This document shows, one piece after another, positions 1 to 7,681 of a DNA stretch of 64,000 nucleotides (positions within the stretch are counted from its first letter, which is position 1; each line of letters starts with the position of its first letter). The notes beneath the pieces were generated by a model. It made no database searches and was not told the origin of the DNA. It saw only the letters and a list, made by a program, of their open reading frames with translations. The position numbers and the translations under genes were made by a program. The DNA comes from an uncultured Clostridia bacterium (lineage in GTDB: Bacteria > Bacillota > Clostridia > Christensenellales > Borkfalkiaceae): assembly GCA_934249215.1 (NCBI GenBank), contig CAKQKN010000106.1:1-64000 (forward strand), read 5' to 3'.

Positions 1-67
1 TTTATATGCAGACTTTGTCGGTCGGAAAAAATTTTTCGTTCGGTTTGAAAATTGCATCGCTATATCG

Positions 68-96
68 TTGACAAAGAGCGGGCGGATTACTATAAT
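68..96 (+). promoter_or_regulatory. Consensus sigma-A promoter at the head of the phage-like block
   Basis: TTGACA at 68-73 and TATAAT at 91-96 are both perfect consensus hexamers with a 17-bp spacer. The expected transcription start is about 102-104, inside the palindrome at 103-115. The nearest downstream gene on this strand begins at 343. Confidence 0.85.
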
Positions 97-102
97 AAGA
101 AG

Positions 103-115
103 CGAACATATGTTC
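103..115 (+). promoter_or_regulatory. LexA (SOS) operator candidate
   Basis: The 12-bp perfect palindrome GAACATATGTTC (104-115), preceded by C, fits the Bacillus-type LexA/DinR box CGAAC-N4-GTTCG except for the last base (T instead of G). It lies exactly over the predicted start site of the promoter at 68-96, where a bound repressor would block transcription. Compare the perfect box at 45790-45803. Confidence 0.7.
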
Positions 116-342
116 TAAAATATAGCTTTGCGCAACGTTACGCAAGAGGGGAAGCCGAGGCGTCGAACGGGAAATTTGAAAGCCCGCGACGACGGACTTT
201 CTTCGCGAAGGAGGGAACAAAAATCAATTTTGTAAAATAAAAATAAAAAATTGTCAGTTATATGTTGAAAAACTGAAGTAAAGCATTTATAATTTGTAAC
301 GTAGCGCAAAGAGGCGTTTTCGAACGTGTTCGGGGGAAAATT
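116..342 (+). other. Long untranslated leader upstream of the 158-aa regulator candidate
   Basis: About 230 nt lie between the predicted start site and the first gene. There is a short inverted pair (TTGCG ... CGCAA, near 127-143) and a G/C-rich stretch at 150-215, then an A/T-rich tail. I recognise no known riboswitch or tRNA here, and the small reading frames crossing it lack ribosome binding sites. Confidence 0.4.
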
Positions 343-819
343 ATGAATGTTGTGATCAAAACTTTACTTTACAGTTATCCGTCTTTCGACGAGGTAATCA
401 AGGCAACGGACAAGCTTGTTTATTATAAGGCGCTGTCGTCTTATAAAGACAACTTAAAGACTTACGATCAGATGAACGAAATTGTTCTTCTTAACGAGCG
501 TTCGGCACGGATTGTGTGGGTTAAGGGTATTATAGACAAGCTTATCGCGGAACTTACTCCGTTTGAAAGACAGCTCGTCGAGTATAAATATTTTCATATC
601 AAGCAAGGCGAGGACTTCGATTCGACCTCGCGGGCGTATTTTCGGAAGCAACTTAAGCTCGAGAAAAAAATCGACAAAAAGACCGCCTATCTTGCGCCCG
701 ACGAGGAATGGTTTATGAAAAATCTGGGGGATATTTATTTTCTTCGCGCAAAGTATATGCGCATCAGAAAAATGGCGGACGAGGGTAAAAAAAATTCCGC
801 AACGGAGAGAAACGTTTAA
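343..819 (+). CDS. Putative phage late-gene regulator (ArpU/sigma region 4-like), 158 aa
   Basis: The product is a basic, soluble protein with no signal peptide or membrane span. Residues about 70-110 contain a stretch of the form 'L-T-x-F-E-R-x-L-V-E-Y-K-Y-F' followed by 'S-R-A-Y-F-R-K-Q-L-K-L-E-K-K-I', which has the look of the helix-turn-helix of ArpU-like phage transcription activators or sigma-70 region 4 derivatives. ArpU-type proteins commonly sit just upstream of terminase genes in Bacillota phages, and here terL follows at 1760, which supports the reading. The ATG has a G-rich sequence (GGGGG, 332-336) upstream. The gene is the first after the LexA-overlapped promoter at 68-115. The family assignment is inference; the homology is not obvious enough to name a gene. 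Confidence 0.5.
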   Translation: MNVVIKTLLYSYPSFDEVIKATDKLVYYKALSSYKDNLKTYDQMNEIVLLNERSARIVWVKGIIDKLIAELTPFERQLVEYKYFHIKQGEDFDSTSRAYFRKQLKLEKKIDKKTAYLAPDEEWFMKNLGDIYFLRAKYMRIRKMADEGKKNSATERNV

Positions 820-842
820 TTATTTACAAAAATAATAACGCG

Positions 843-1685
843 TTAAAGCAGGTCGTCGCGATCATGCTCGGTGAAGGCGAAGCGCCTTTTGCGGTCCGGG
901 CGAAAAAGAAGATAGACGACGCTCAGTGCGACGAGGGATACGGCAAGGACGATAACGGTTTTTATCGTCGAGTCGATACTCGTTGTGCGGGGCGTCGTTT
1001 CTTTTGTCTGATTTTCGGGGGCGGGTGCGGAAACCTCGTCGTCCTTTTCGTCGTTCAGCGGTAGCGGGTGATCGGGAATCGGCTGACCGACAAAAGCGTC
1101 GGCCCGGACGTAGCCTACGTAGCCGTCGGAATATACGCAATAATAGTTCTGACCGCCGACCGTGAGATAGCCGTAGAAAACGCATGTGGACGTGGCGGCG
1201 AGGACGGTTTTCGGAACGGTCGCCGAAGAGTCGGAAAACAGCACTTCGTCCGTTTTTACCGTCAGTTTGCACGACGGGTATAAGAGGGCGGGCGGCGTTT
1301 CGGTGTAGGCGTAGTAATGCTCGAGCAGAATGAAACCCTCGCGCGCGGGAAATACGTCGGAGTCGTCCATGTATCTTACGCGGACGGATTTTTCGCCTGT
1401 CGAAACTACTTTTAAGAAATAGCCGCAAGGAAGAACGAATTTGGGAAGAGTGCAGTTCGGATCGGCGTAAAAAACGGTTTCTTCGTCCTTGATTCGCGCA
1501 AAACCGGCGGTCGCGTCGGCGGCGGCACTCAAGACGGCTTTTTTGGCTGAAAAAGCGCCTGCCTCGGCGGACGGCCTCGCGGAGAGGGCGGACACCTCGT
1601 GAATCTGTGAAAAGGCGGCGGTTATCGTGAGCAGCATTGCGCAGATTGTTTTTATTACTTGGCGAGATAAAAGAACTTTTTTCAT
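843..1685 (-). CDS. Exported SH3-like protein with C-terminal membrane anchor, 280 aa
   Basis: The N-terminus (MKKVLLSRQVIKTICAMLLTI and on) is a signal peptide. The middle has two repeats (about residues 65-135 and 145-205) with the pattern 'V-x-F-Y/S-D-x-x-x-T-x-P-K-x-V-L ... Y-Y-x-V/Y', typical of bacterial SH3 domains that bind cell wall. A single hydrophobic segment at about 240-260 followed by Arg/Lys forms a stop-transfer anchor. So the protein is predicted to sit on the outer face of the membrane. I chose ATG 1685; GTG 1694 lies within or before the start site. A minus-strand -10 TATAAT occupies 1700-1695, leaving almost no leader and no Shine-Dalgarno. It is antisense to the phage genes around it and may be a host or moron gene. 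Function unknown. Confidence 0.7.
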   Translation of the reverse strand: MKKVLLSRQVIKTICAMLLTITAAFSQIHEVSALSARPSAEAGAFSAKKAVLSAAADATAGFARIKDEETVFYADPNCTLPKFVLPCGYFLKVVSTGEKSVRVRYMDDSDVFPAREGFILLEHYYAYTETPPALLYPSCKLTVKTDEVLFSDSSATVPKTVLAATSTCVFYGYLTVGGQNYYCVYSDGYVGYVRADAFVGQPIPDHPLPLNDEKDDEVSAPAPENQTKETTPRTTSIDSTIKTVIVLAVSLVALSVVYLLFRPDRKRRFAFTEHDRDDLL

Positions 1686-1759
1686 ATCGTGCACATTATA
1701 TCATTATTTATTGCGCCGAATTTGTCGAAATTGTTCGACGTTACGGAGGTTTTGTCGGA

Positions 1760-3163
1760 ATGAAAGAATTGATCGGAAAAATAAATCTTATCGAAAACGA
1801 GCAGAGGAAAAGAGTTAGTCTGCTCGACGGATATAATAAAGACAAAATTCACTTAAAACAGATGGCGTTTCACAAGTGCCAAAAGGCGAACAGGTGGGTT
1901 TTCGGCGGGAACAGAAGCGGAAAAACCGAGTGCGGCGCGGTGGAGTGCGTGTGGCTTTCGAGAGGGATTCACCCGTATCGGAAAAACAGAAAAAATACTT
2001 TCGGATGGGTGGTTTCGCTTACGCAACAAGTGCAGCGTGACGTTGCGCAGAAAAAGGTTTTGTCCTATCTTTCGAAGCGCGATATCGTCGACGCGGTTAT
2101 GCTTAGCGGGCGCAAGGATAGCCTCGATAACGGTGTTATAGACCAACTTTTCGTTAAAAACGCGTTCGGGGGCGTGTCGGTGATCGGCTTTAAGAGTTGC
2201 GATCAGGGGCGGGAAAAATTTCAGGGGGCTTCGCTCGATTTCGTGTGGTTCGACGAGGAACCGCCCGAGGATATTTACGAAGAGTGTAAAATGCGACTTC
2301 TCGATAAGCGCGGGATAATGTTCGGGACGATGACGCCGCTTAAGGGGCTTACGTTTATTTACGACGAAATATATCTCAATCGGAACGAGTCGCCCGACGT
2401 GTGGTACGAGTTTATGGAATGGGGAGATAATCCGTATCTCGATCCCGAAGAGGTGAAGAAAATGACCGAAAGTCTGCCGAAAGACGTGCTCGATTCGAGA
2501 AGATACGGGCGGTTTAAGGCGCAATGCGGCGAGGTTTATCCCGAGTTCGACGAGTGTCGGCACGTCGTGGAGCCGTTTGAGGTGCCGTATGACTGGCAGA
2601 CGACGCTCTCGATCGACCCGGGACTTCACAATCCGCTTTCCTGTCATTTTTATGCGGTGGATTACGACGGGAACGTGTATGTGGTCGCGGAACATTACGA
2701 GGCGGAAAGGACGATTTCTAACCATGCGCGGGCAATCGAAAAAATCGCCGATTCGCTCGGATGGCATCGACGGTCGGACGGTCGGATCGAAGCGCTTATC
2801 GACAGCGCGGCGAATCAGAAAACGCTCGCTTCGTCGAAAAGCGTTACAGAATTGTTTTTCGAAGAGGGAATTGCGTGTAATCCCAATGTCAATAAAGAGA
2901 AGTTTGCGGGGATCGCGCGGGTGAAAGAATATTTTGTCGCGGATAAAATACGGATTTTTCCGAATTGTAAGAATCTTATCAGGGAAATTAAAAATTACAG
3001 GTGGGGCGACGACGATTCGCCGATCAAAAGGGATGACCATGCACTCGATGAGTTGAGATATTTCGTTATGTCGCGACCGGAGAATAAGCGACCGCAAAAG
3101 GTTCTTTCGGATATCGAAAAGGACAAAGCGCGGCTTATCAGAAAGGTTTCGAGGATGAAATAG
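1760..3163 (+). CDS. terL: Phage terminase large subunit (DNA packaging ATPase/nuclease), 467 aa
   Basis: This is the motor that cuts concatemeric phage DNA and pumps it through the portal into the capsid. Walker A G-G-N-R-S-G-K-T is at about residues 49-56, Walker B V-W-F-D-E-E at 162-167, and the coupling motif G-T-M-T-P-L at 189-194. The C-terminal RNase H-like nuclease has S-I-D-P-G (Asp286), L-I-D-S-A (Asp348) and a late K-R-D-D-H-A-L-D motif. Length is normal. ATG 1760 was chosen because GGAGG at 1746-1750 precedes it by 9 nt; a longer upstream extension of the frame crosses the promoter of the divergent gene. All motifs are intact, so the ATPase and nuclease could be active. The portal gene follows only after 1.7 kb, which is unusual because the two genes are normally adjacent. 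Confidence 0.93.
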   Translation: MKELIGKINLIENEQRKRVSLLDGYNKDKIHLKQMAFHKCQKANRWVFGGNRSGKTECGAVECVWLSRGIHPYRKNRKNTFGWVVSLTQQVQRDVAQKKVLSYLSKRDIVDAVMLSGRKDSLDNGVIDQLFVKNAFGGVSVIGFKSCDQGREKFQGASLDFVWFDEEPPEDIYEECKMRLLDKRGIMFGTMTPLKGLTFIYDEIYLNRNESPDVWYEFMEWGDNPYLDPEEVKKMTESLPKDVLDSRRYGRFKAQCGEVYPEFDECRHVVEPFEVPYDWQTTLSIDPGLHNPLSCHFYAVDYDGNVYVVAEHYEAERTISNHARAIEKIADSLGWHRRSDGRIEALIDSAANQKTLASSKSVTELFFEEGIACNPNVNKEKFAGIARVKEYFVADKIRIFPNCKNLIREIKNYRWGDDDSPIKRDDHALDELRYFVMSRPENKRPQKVLSDIEKDKARLIRKVSRMK

Positions 3164-3192
3164 CGGCGTGTTCGTTGATGGGTATTATATGC

Positions 3193-3208
3193 GATAATCG
3201 ACTTATAG
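3193..3208 (-). repeat. Dispersed 16-bp palindromic element, copy 1
   Basis: GATAATCGACTTATAG, an exact reverse complement of the consensus CTATAAGTCGATTATC, 30 bp after the terL stop. See the findings for the whole family. Confidence 0.8.
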
Positions 3209-3239
3209 GCGGGGGTTTGAGGATAAAATCGTTGGTTGT

Positions 3240-3915
3240 GCGGCACTTAGTGCCTAGATCCCTCGGAAGAAGAGCAAGGAAGTAAGGCTCGGGATGACGG
3301 GAGAGAAATAAAGTTGCGGCGAAAATAGCCATTTTTGTTGCCCTCATCCGTCGGCAAAGCCGACACACTCCGCTTACGCGCGGCGCGCCCCTTTTGTCGC
3401 GTTCCGCGACATTTCCCCCGTTTGGCGGGGGAATTGCCCCGAATTGGGGAAGGCTTAATGGTAGGAAAAGTTCATTTGCTTGGATTTTAAAAAGGCTTAA
3501 ACTTGGAAAATGCGGCGAGTGCGGCGCTTGCGCGCCTGGATTCCTCGGAAGAATGGCAAGGAAGTAAGGCTCGGGATGACGGGAGAGAAATAAAGTTGCG
3601 GCGAAAATAGCCATTTTTGTTGCCCTCATCCGTCGGCAAAGCCGACACCTTCCCCGAAAGGGAAGGCTTAATGGTAGGAAAAGTTCATTTGCTTGGAATT
3701 TAAAAAGGTTTAAAGTTGGAAAATGCGGCGAGTGCGGCGCTTGTGCGCCTGGATTCCTCGGAAGAATGGCAAGGAAGTAAGGCTCGGAATGACGAAGAGA
3801 AGTTCGTCAAGGAAGTAAGGCTCGGGATGACGGGAGAAAAGGTGCGGCGCGGAGCGCCCAGATCCCTCGGAAGTCCGTCAAGAAAGAAAGGTTCGGGATG
3901 ACGGGAGAGGATGAT
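3240..3915. repeat. Intergenic repeat cluster inside the phage block
   Basis: Five copies of a roughly 48-bp unit (start '(A/G)GATCC(C)TCGGAAG', end 'GGCTCGGGATGACGG') lie at 3255-3301, 3535-3583, 3748-3794, 3802-3836 (partial) and 3859-3907. A longer segment containing the unit plus 'CCCTCATCCGTCGGCAAAG' recurs at about 3280-3370 and 3560-3648. The short forms end in a GGGAAGG/CCTTCCCC hairpin (3649-3664). No gene is convincing here; reading frames across it are made of repeat sequence. The region from 3916 to 4080 holds nothing I recognise. Confidence 0.85.
3452..3794 (+). repeat. Imperfect tandem repeat of 213-bp period
   Basis: 'GGCTTAATGGTAGGAAAAG' starts at 3452 and again at 3665. The following text ('TTCATTTGCTTGGA' through 'GGCGAGTGCGGCGCTTG' to 'AAGGAAGTAAGGCTCGG') repeats with very few changes, so one full unit (3452-3664) is followed by a partial one (3665-3794). 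The near identity implies recent duplication. Confidence 0.85.
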
Positions 3916-4080
3916 CGGATGGCGTCATGTGACGGACTTGCCGATAGAATAAAAGAGTTAAAAAACAAGGCATAGTCAAAAACTCCCCAAATTAAGTTGC
4001 GGTAGTTGCTTGGCAAAATAATTACGGGCATTCCAATCGGCAGCGTTAATTATTTCAGCGAAAAAACTGTCATATCTTGC

Positions 4081-4111
4081 TTGAAATATGAAAAAAGTGC
4101 GGTATTATAAT
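4081..4111 (+). promoter_or_regulatory. Promoter for the phage structural genes
   Basis: TTGAAA at 4081-4086 is followed after 16 bp by TATTAT (4103-4108, within TATTATAAT). It precedes the 4173 gene and the portal-scaffold-capsid series, and follows the repeat cluster, so the structural genes probably do not depend on read-through from terL. Confidence 0.65.
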
Positions 4112-4172
4112 CGGCGTGACGAGGGCTTCGGTCATAGAAGCGAGGAGGTGAAAACGAACGGGGAAACGTGAT

Positions 4173-4676
4173 ATGAATAACAATGCCGTCGAGAGAATCA
4201 GGAAGGCGCTCCTGAAGCGCGCACTCGGATACAATTCGACGGAAACGGTGGTGGAATATTCGGGGGACGGCGAAGAATGTACGGTCGTGCGGAAAAAAGT
4301 TACGGAAAAGGACGTGCCGCCGGACATTTCGGCGGCGAAACTCTTGCTTGAGAAATGGCAGACGGACGATTATTCGACGATGACGGACGAACAACTCGAG
4401 GCGGAAAAACGACGATTGCTGTCGTTGCTTAAAGGCGAATGCGTCGAAAAAAACAAAAACTTCGGTGAAACCGAGGGCTTTGGGCAAGCCGAAAAAGCGG
4501 GTGAAACCGAAAACGAAGAGGAAGCCGAAAGCGCGGATGAAAACGAGGGGAGCTTCGGAAGCGTTTCGGAAAACGACGGCTTGATCGGTTCGGACGGCGC
4601 AAACGACGAACTTGCCGAATCGGTTGCGAGGACGGGGAAAGGCAAAGGGGGAACGAAGAAAAAATGCAAAAATTGA
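4173..4676 (+). CDS. Small phage protein, possible terminase small subunit, 167 aa
   Basis: Residues about 1-65 contain 'E-R-I-R-K-A-L-L-K-R-A-L-G-Y' and 'V-V-R-K-K-V-T-E-K-D-V-P-P-D-I-S-A-A-K-L-L-L-E', a phrase resembling the conserved core of DNA-binding small terminase subunits (normally '..V-x-P-D-x-x-A-x-x-x-L-L..'). After residue 90 the chain becomes a low-complexity, acidic, Glu/Asn/Gly/Ser-rich tail. The N-terminal resemblance and the position directly before the portal support a packaging role; the distance from terL and the unusual tail weaken it. The stop overlaps the start of the next gene (4664) by 13 nt. The start is ATG 4173 with GGGGA at 4160-4164. Confidence 0.5.
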   Translation: MNNNAVERIRKALLKRALGYNSTETVVEYSGDGEECTVVRKKVTEKDVPPDISAAKLLLEKWQTDDYSTMTDEQLEAEKRRLLSLLKGECVEKNKNFGETEGFGQAEKAGETENEEEAESADENEGSFGSVSENDGLIGSDGANDELAESVARTGKGKGGTKKKCKN

Positions 4677-4873
4677 AAATTGTCGATAACGAATACGGAA
4701 TGGTATGCGATATCAAGGGGTGCGATCGTATGGCGGAATACAGGCTGATAATGGACGTCGGCGGGGACGAGCAACTTTGCATATGCTCGGAATGCTTGAG
4801 GGATTTTCATCGCGAGGCATCGAAGAAAATCAATGCGGAGGTGAAAAAGAATGCAAAACGAAAGGAAAAATGA
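4664..4873 (+). CDS. Small zinc-ribbon-like phage protein, 69 aa
   Basis: The protein has two Cys clusters: Cys15 and Cys20 (V-C-D-I-K-G-C-D) and Cys39, Cys41 and Cys44 (L-C-I-C-S-E-C). This arrangement could hold one zinc ion. A basic C-terminal tail (K-K-N-A-K-R-K-E-K) suggests nucleic acid contact. It overlaps the preceding gene by 13 nt and the portal gene by 23 nt, which is compact packing typical of phage operons. A similar short CxxC protein is often seen next to portal genes in Clostridia phages, but I cannot name a family. Confidence 0.55.
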   Translation: MQKLKIVDNEYGMVCDIKGCDRMAEYRLIMDVGGDEQLCICSECLRDFHREASKKINAEVKKNAKRKEK

Positions 4874-6929
4874 TGAAAACGGAAAAAACGGCGTAAGCGG
4901 CGCGAGCCTAATGTGCGAGCGGGAGCGCGAGGATAAGACGGAAAATGGAACGAGTCTGTCCGGGATCGAGCGGACCGTTGAGCGGGAACTTGCGAAAGAG
5001 GTCACGGAAGATTATGAAAGGCGGAGGGAAGAACGGCGGTCGCTCGAACAGCAGTGGAAACTCAATCTCAATTATCTGATGGGAAATCAGTATGCGGAAA
5101 TCGCGCCTACGGGGGAGATCGACGAGGAAGAAAAGGACTATTTCTGGCAGGGGCGGAACGTGTTCAATCATATCGCGCCGATCGTCGAAACGAGGATAGC
5201 CAAGCTGTCGCGCGTGCGGCCGATTATGTCGGTCAGAGCGTCGGGCGAAGACGAACGCGACCTTAAGGCGGCGAAAATGGCGAGCGCGCTTCTGTCGTCC
5301 ACCTTTTCGCGGCTCGAGATGAGCGACGTCATTTATAAGGCGACGCTGTGGAGCGAAACTCTCGGTACTTCTTTCTATAAAGTAACCTGGGATTACGAGG
5401 GCGGAAAACGGCTCGGAGGCACGGAGGGCGGTAAGCCCGTTTACGAGGGGGACGTTAAAGTCGAGGCGTTGTCGCCGTTCGACGTTTACCCGGACAGCCT
5501 TTTCAAAGAGGACGTGGACGATCAGAAAAGCATTATCCATGCGAGGGCGATGAACGTGGACGACGTGGCGGCGATTTACGGCAAAAGGCTGAAAGGCGGA
5601 GAGATCGACGTTTTCTCGATGGAAAGGAACGGAATCGGTTCGACTTGCGGCGTTTCCAAACGATTGACGAGCGGAACGCTCCGCGACAGCGTCGTGGTTA
5701 TCGAAAGATATGAAAAGCCGAGCGAAAAATATCCGAATGGGCGGGTGGTTACGGTGGCGGAAGGCGAGGTGCTTGCCGTCGGCGAACTTCCTTATGTGAA
5801 CGGCGAGGAAGATCGCAGAGTGTTTCCGTTCGTTCGGCAGGTGTCCGTCAATCAGACGGGGTGCTTTTTCGGCGTGAGCGTGATCGACAGGCTCATTCCC
5901 GTGCAGAGAGCTTATAATGCGGTCAAGAACAGAAAACACGAGTACCTTAACCGAGTGAGTATGGGCGTGGTTACGGTCGAGGATGGTTCGGTCGATACGG
6001 ACGCGCTCGTAGAGGACGGGCTGTCGCCCGGGAAAGTGCTCGTGTATCGTCAGGGTTCGACGCCGCCGAGGTTTATGGCTTCCGCTTCGGTTCCGCCCGA
6101 TTTTTCTTACGAGGAATCGCGGCTCGAACAGGAATTTAAAAATATAAGCGGCGTGAGCGAGTTTTCGAGAAATTCCGACCTTTTCAATTCGAATATGAGC
6201 GGGGTTGCGCTCGAACTCGTCGTCGAACAGGACGAAACGCGGCTCATAACGACGGCGGAAAACGTAAGGCGGGCGGTCAGAATCATCGGAAAACAGATAA
6301 TCAGACTTTTCCGTCAGTTTGCGAAACCCGCGCGGATGATGCGGGTGGCGGGGCACGGAAACTCGGTCGAACTGTATTATTTCAATTCGGACGATCTGAC
6401 GAGCGACGACGTCGTGTTCGACACGGAAAACGAACTTTCTTACAGTCCCGCGCAGAAAAAGAGCGCCGTTTACGATATGCTTAAAGCCGGGCTTTTGTCG
6501 GACGACGACGGAAAAATGAATCAGCGTACGAAGGCGAAAATTCTCGAACTTCTGGGGTTCGGTACGCTGTACGGCGCGCAGGATATAACCAATCTGCACA
6601 TAGACAAGGCGCAACGCGAAAATATCTTTTTTTCCGAAAAAGATTGCGAGCCGGAGGAGTTCGACGATCACGCGCTGCATATTACCGAGCATACGAGGTT
6701 TTTGTTGTCGGAAGATTTCGACGGCAAGGAAAAAATCAAGAAAAGAATCGTTCTGCACGTTCGCAAGCACAAACTTATGCTTGCGGGCGGGGATGCGCTT
6801 GCGGGGAATGCCCTTGCGGAAAACTTTGCCGCGGAAAACTTTGGCGGCTTGGGAAGTAATGGCGGCGAAAAAGCAGTCGGCAAAAGCGTGAATGGTGCGG
6901 TAAGCGGCGGGAAACCGCTTGCGGATTGA
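4851..6929 (+). CDS. Phage portal protein, P22-like, 692 aa
   Basis: The portal forms the dodecameric ring at one capsid vertex through which DNA passes. The length and the phrases 'L-N-L-N-Y-L-M-G-N-Q-Y', 'R-N-V-F-N-H-I-A-P-I-V-E-T-R-I-A-K-L' and 'F-Y-K-V-T-W-D' (about residues 70-180) match the P22-type portal family used by podovirus-like heads, as does 'S-V-I-D-R-L-I-P-V-Q-R-A-Y-N-A-V-K-N-R' near 345-365. A hydrophilic N-terminal extension of about 45 residues precedes the domain; ATG 4851 is preceded by GGAGGTG at 4837-4843. The C-terminal 50 residues are Gly/Ala/Asn-rich. No frame damage is visible. Confidence 0.88.
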   Translation: MQNERKNDENGKNGVSGASLMCEREREDKTENGTSLSGIERTVERELAKEVTEDYERRREERRSLEQQWKLNLNYLMGNQYAEIAPTGEIDEEEKDYFWQGRNVFNHIAPIVETRIAKLSRVRPIMSVRASGEDERDLKAAKMASALLSSTFSRLEMSDVIYKATLWSETLGTSFYKVTWDYEGGKRLGGTEGGKPVYEGDVKVEALSPFDVYPDSLFKEDVDDQKSIIHARAMNVDDVAAIYGKRLKGGEIDVFSMERNGIGSTCGVSKRLTSGTLRDSVVVIERYEKPSEKYPNGRVVTVAEGEVLAVGELPYVNGEEDRRVFPFVRQVSVNQTGCFFGVSVIDRLIPVQRAYNAVKNRKHEYLNRVSMGVVTVEDGSVDTDALVEDGLSPGKVLVYRQGSTPPRFMASASVPPDFSYEESRLEQEFKNISGVSEFSRNSDLFNSNMSGVALELVVEQDETRLITTAENVRRAVRIIGKQIIRLFRQFAKPARMMRVAGHGNSVELYYFNSDDLTSDDVVFDTENELSYSPAQKKSAVYDMLKAGLLSDDDGKMNQRTKAKILELLGFGTLYGAQDITNLHIDKAQRENIFFSEKDCEPEEFDDHALHITEHTRFLLSEDFDGKEKIKKRIVLHVRKHKLMLAGGDALAGNALAENFAAENFGGLGSNGGEKAVGKSVNGAVSGGKPLAD

Positions 6930-6966
6930 AATTTAACGGAAATATAATCGGAGGAAATGAACGAAG

Positions 6967-7668
6967 ATGAAGAAAAAAGACGGCGCTTCCGGAAACGCGG
7001 GCGGAAAAGATATACTTTGCGAAGAGGAACAAGGCGCGATCACAGCTGCAGCCGACGCGCCCTCCGTCGGAAAATTTGCCGACGCAGAGGCTCTTTTGAA
7101 AGCGTACAACGAGCTTGAGTCTGAATTTACCAAACGCAGTCAGAGGCTCAAGGAGTTGGAAAGGGAAAATGCCGAGCTCAGACGGGAACAATCGGAAGAT
7201 CGCGCCGAATCGGAAGCCGTACATGATGAAACGGGGAGTGCGGCGGAAGAAAGGGCGATCGGGGACTCCCGAGGGAACGGCGAGAACGGGATTTTCGTCG
7301 ACGAGGTCGAACGCTTTTTGAAAAACAATCCCGAGGCGAGAGAATATGCCGACGAGATCGTCGAAAAAGCCGAACTTGCGGGCGAACCGGAAAGCGGGTT
7401 TCTTGACCGCGCGTACGTATGCGTATTGAAAGATACGTTAAGGCGCGAACGGAAAAAAATCAACGACGATTTCATACTCGAAAAGGCGAAAAACATCAAA
7501 GCCGTGAGAGATGAGATCATCCGCGGTTATCTTGCGGAACTGTATTCCGCAAAGGGCGAAAGACTTCTCGCGGGGAGTAGCGGCGAAACCGCGATTGCTC
7601 CGCCGATAAGACCGTCGTCCATCGCCGAGGCGGGAAAAATGGCCGTTTCGGTTCTTAAAAAGAAATGA
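6967..7668 (+). CDS. Phage capsid scaffold protein, 233 aa
   Basis: The gene lies between portal and major capsid protein, the standard place for a scaffold. The protein is highly charged with a coiled coil at about residues 35-75 ('L-K-A-Y-N-E-L-E-S-E-F-T-K-R-S-Q-R-L-K-E-L'), an acidic middle and a helical C-terminal half ending in basic residues, the usual scaffold layout. It has no signal, membrane span or protease motif. GGAGG at 6951-6955 precedes ATG 6967. The assignment rests on position and composition, not on strong sequence identity. Confidence 0.72.
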   Translation: MKKKDGASGNAGGKDILCEEEQGAITAAADAPSVGKFADAEALLKAYNELESEFTKRSQRLKELERENAELRREQSEDRAESEAVHDETGSAAEERAIGDSRGNGENGIFVDEVERFLKNNPEAREYADEIVEKAELAGEPESGFLDRAYVCVLKDTLRRERKKINDDFILEKAKNIKAVRDEIIRGYLAELYSAKGERLLAGSSGETAIAPPIRPSSIAEAGKMAVSVLKKK

Positions 7669-7681
7669 TAAGGAGAAAAAA

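Noticed and set aside
52..240. Open frame of 62 codons across the first promoter
   Set aside because: It contains the consensus promoter and the LexA box and has no ribosome binding site; treated as non-coding.
3138..3629. Minus-strand frame of 163 codons over the repeat cluster
   Set aside because: Its protein is a translation of the duplicated DNA repeat (the same block occurs twice) with no ribosome binding site.
3240..3915. CRISPR array
   Set aside because: Repeat units are long, unevenly spaced and lack unique spacers of constant length; no cas genes are present.
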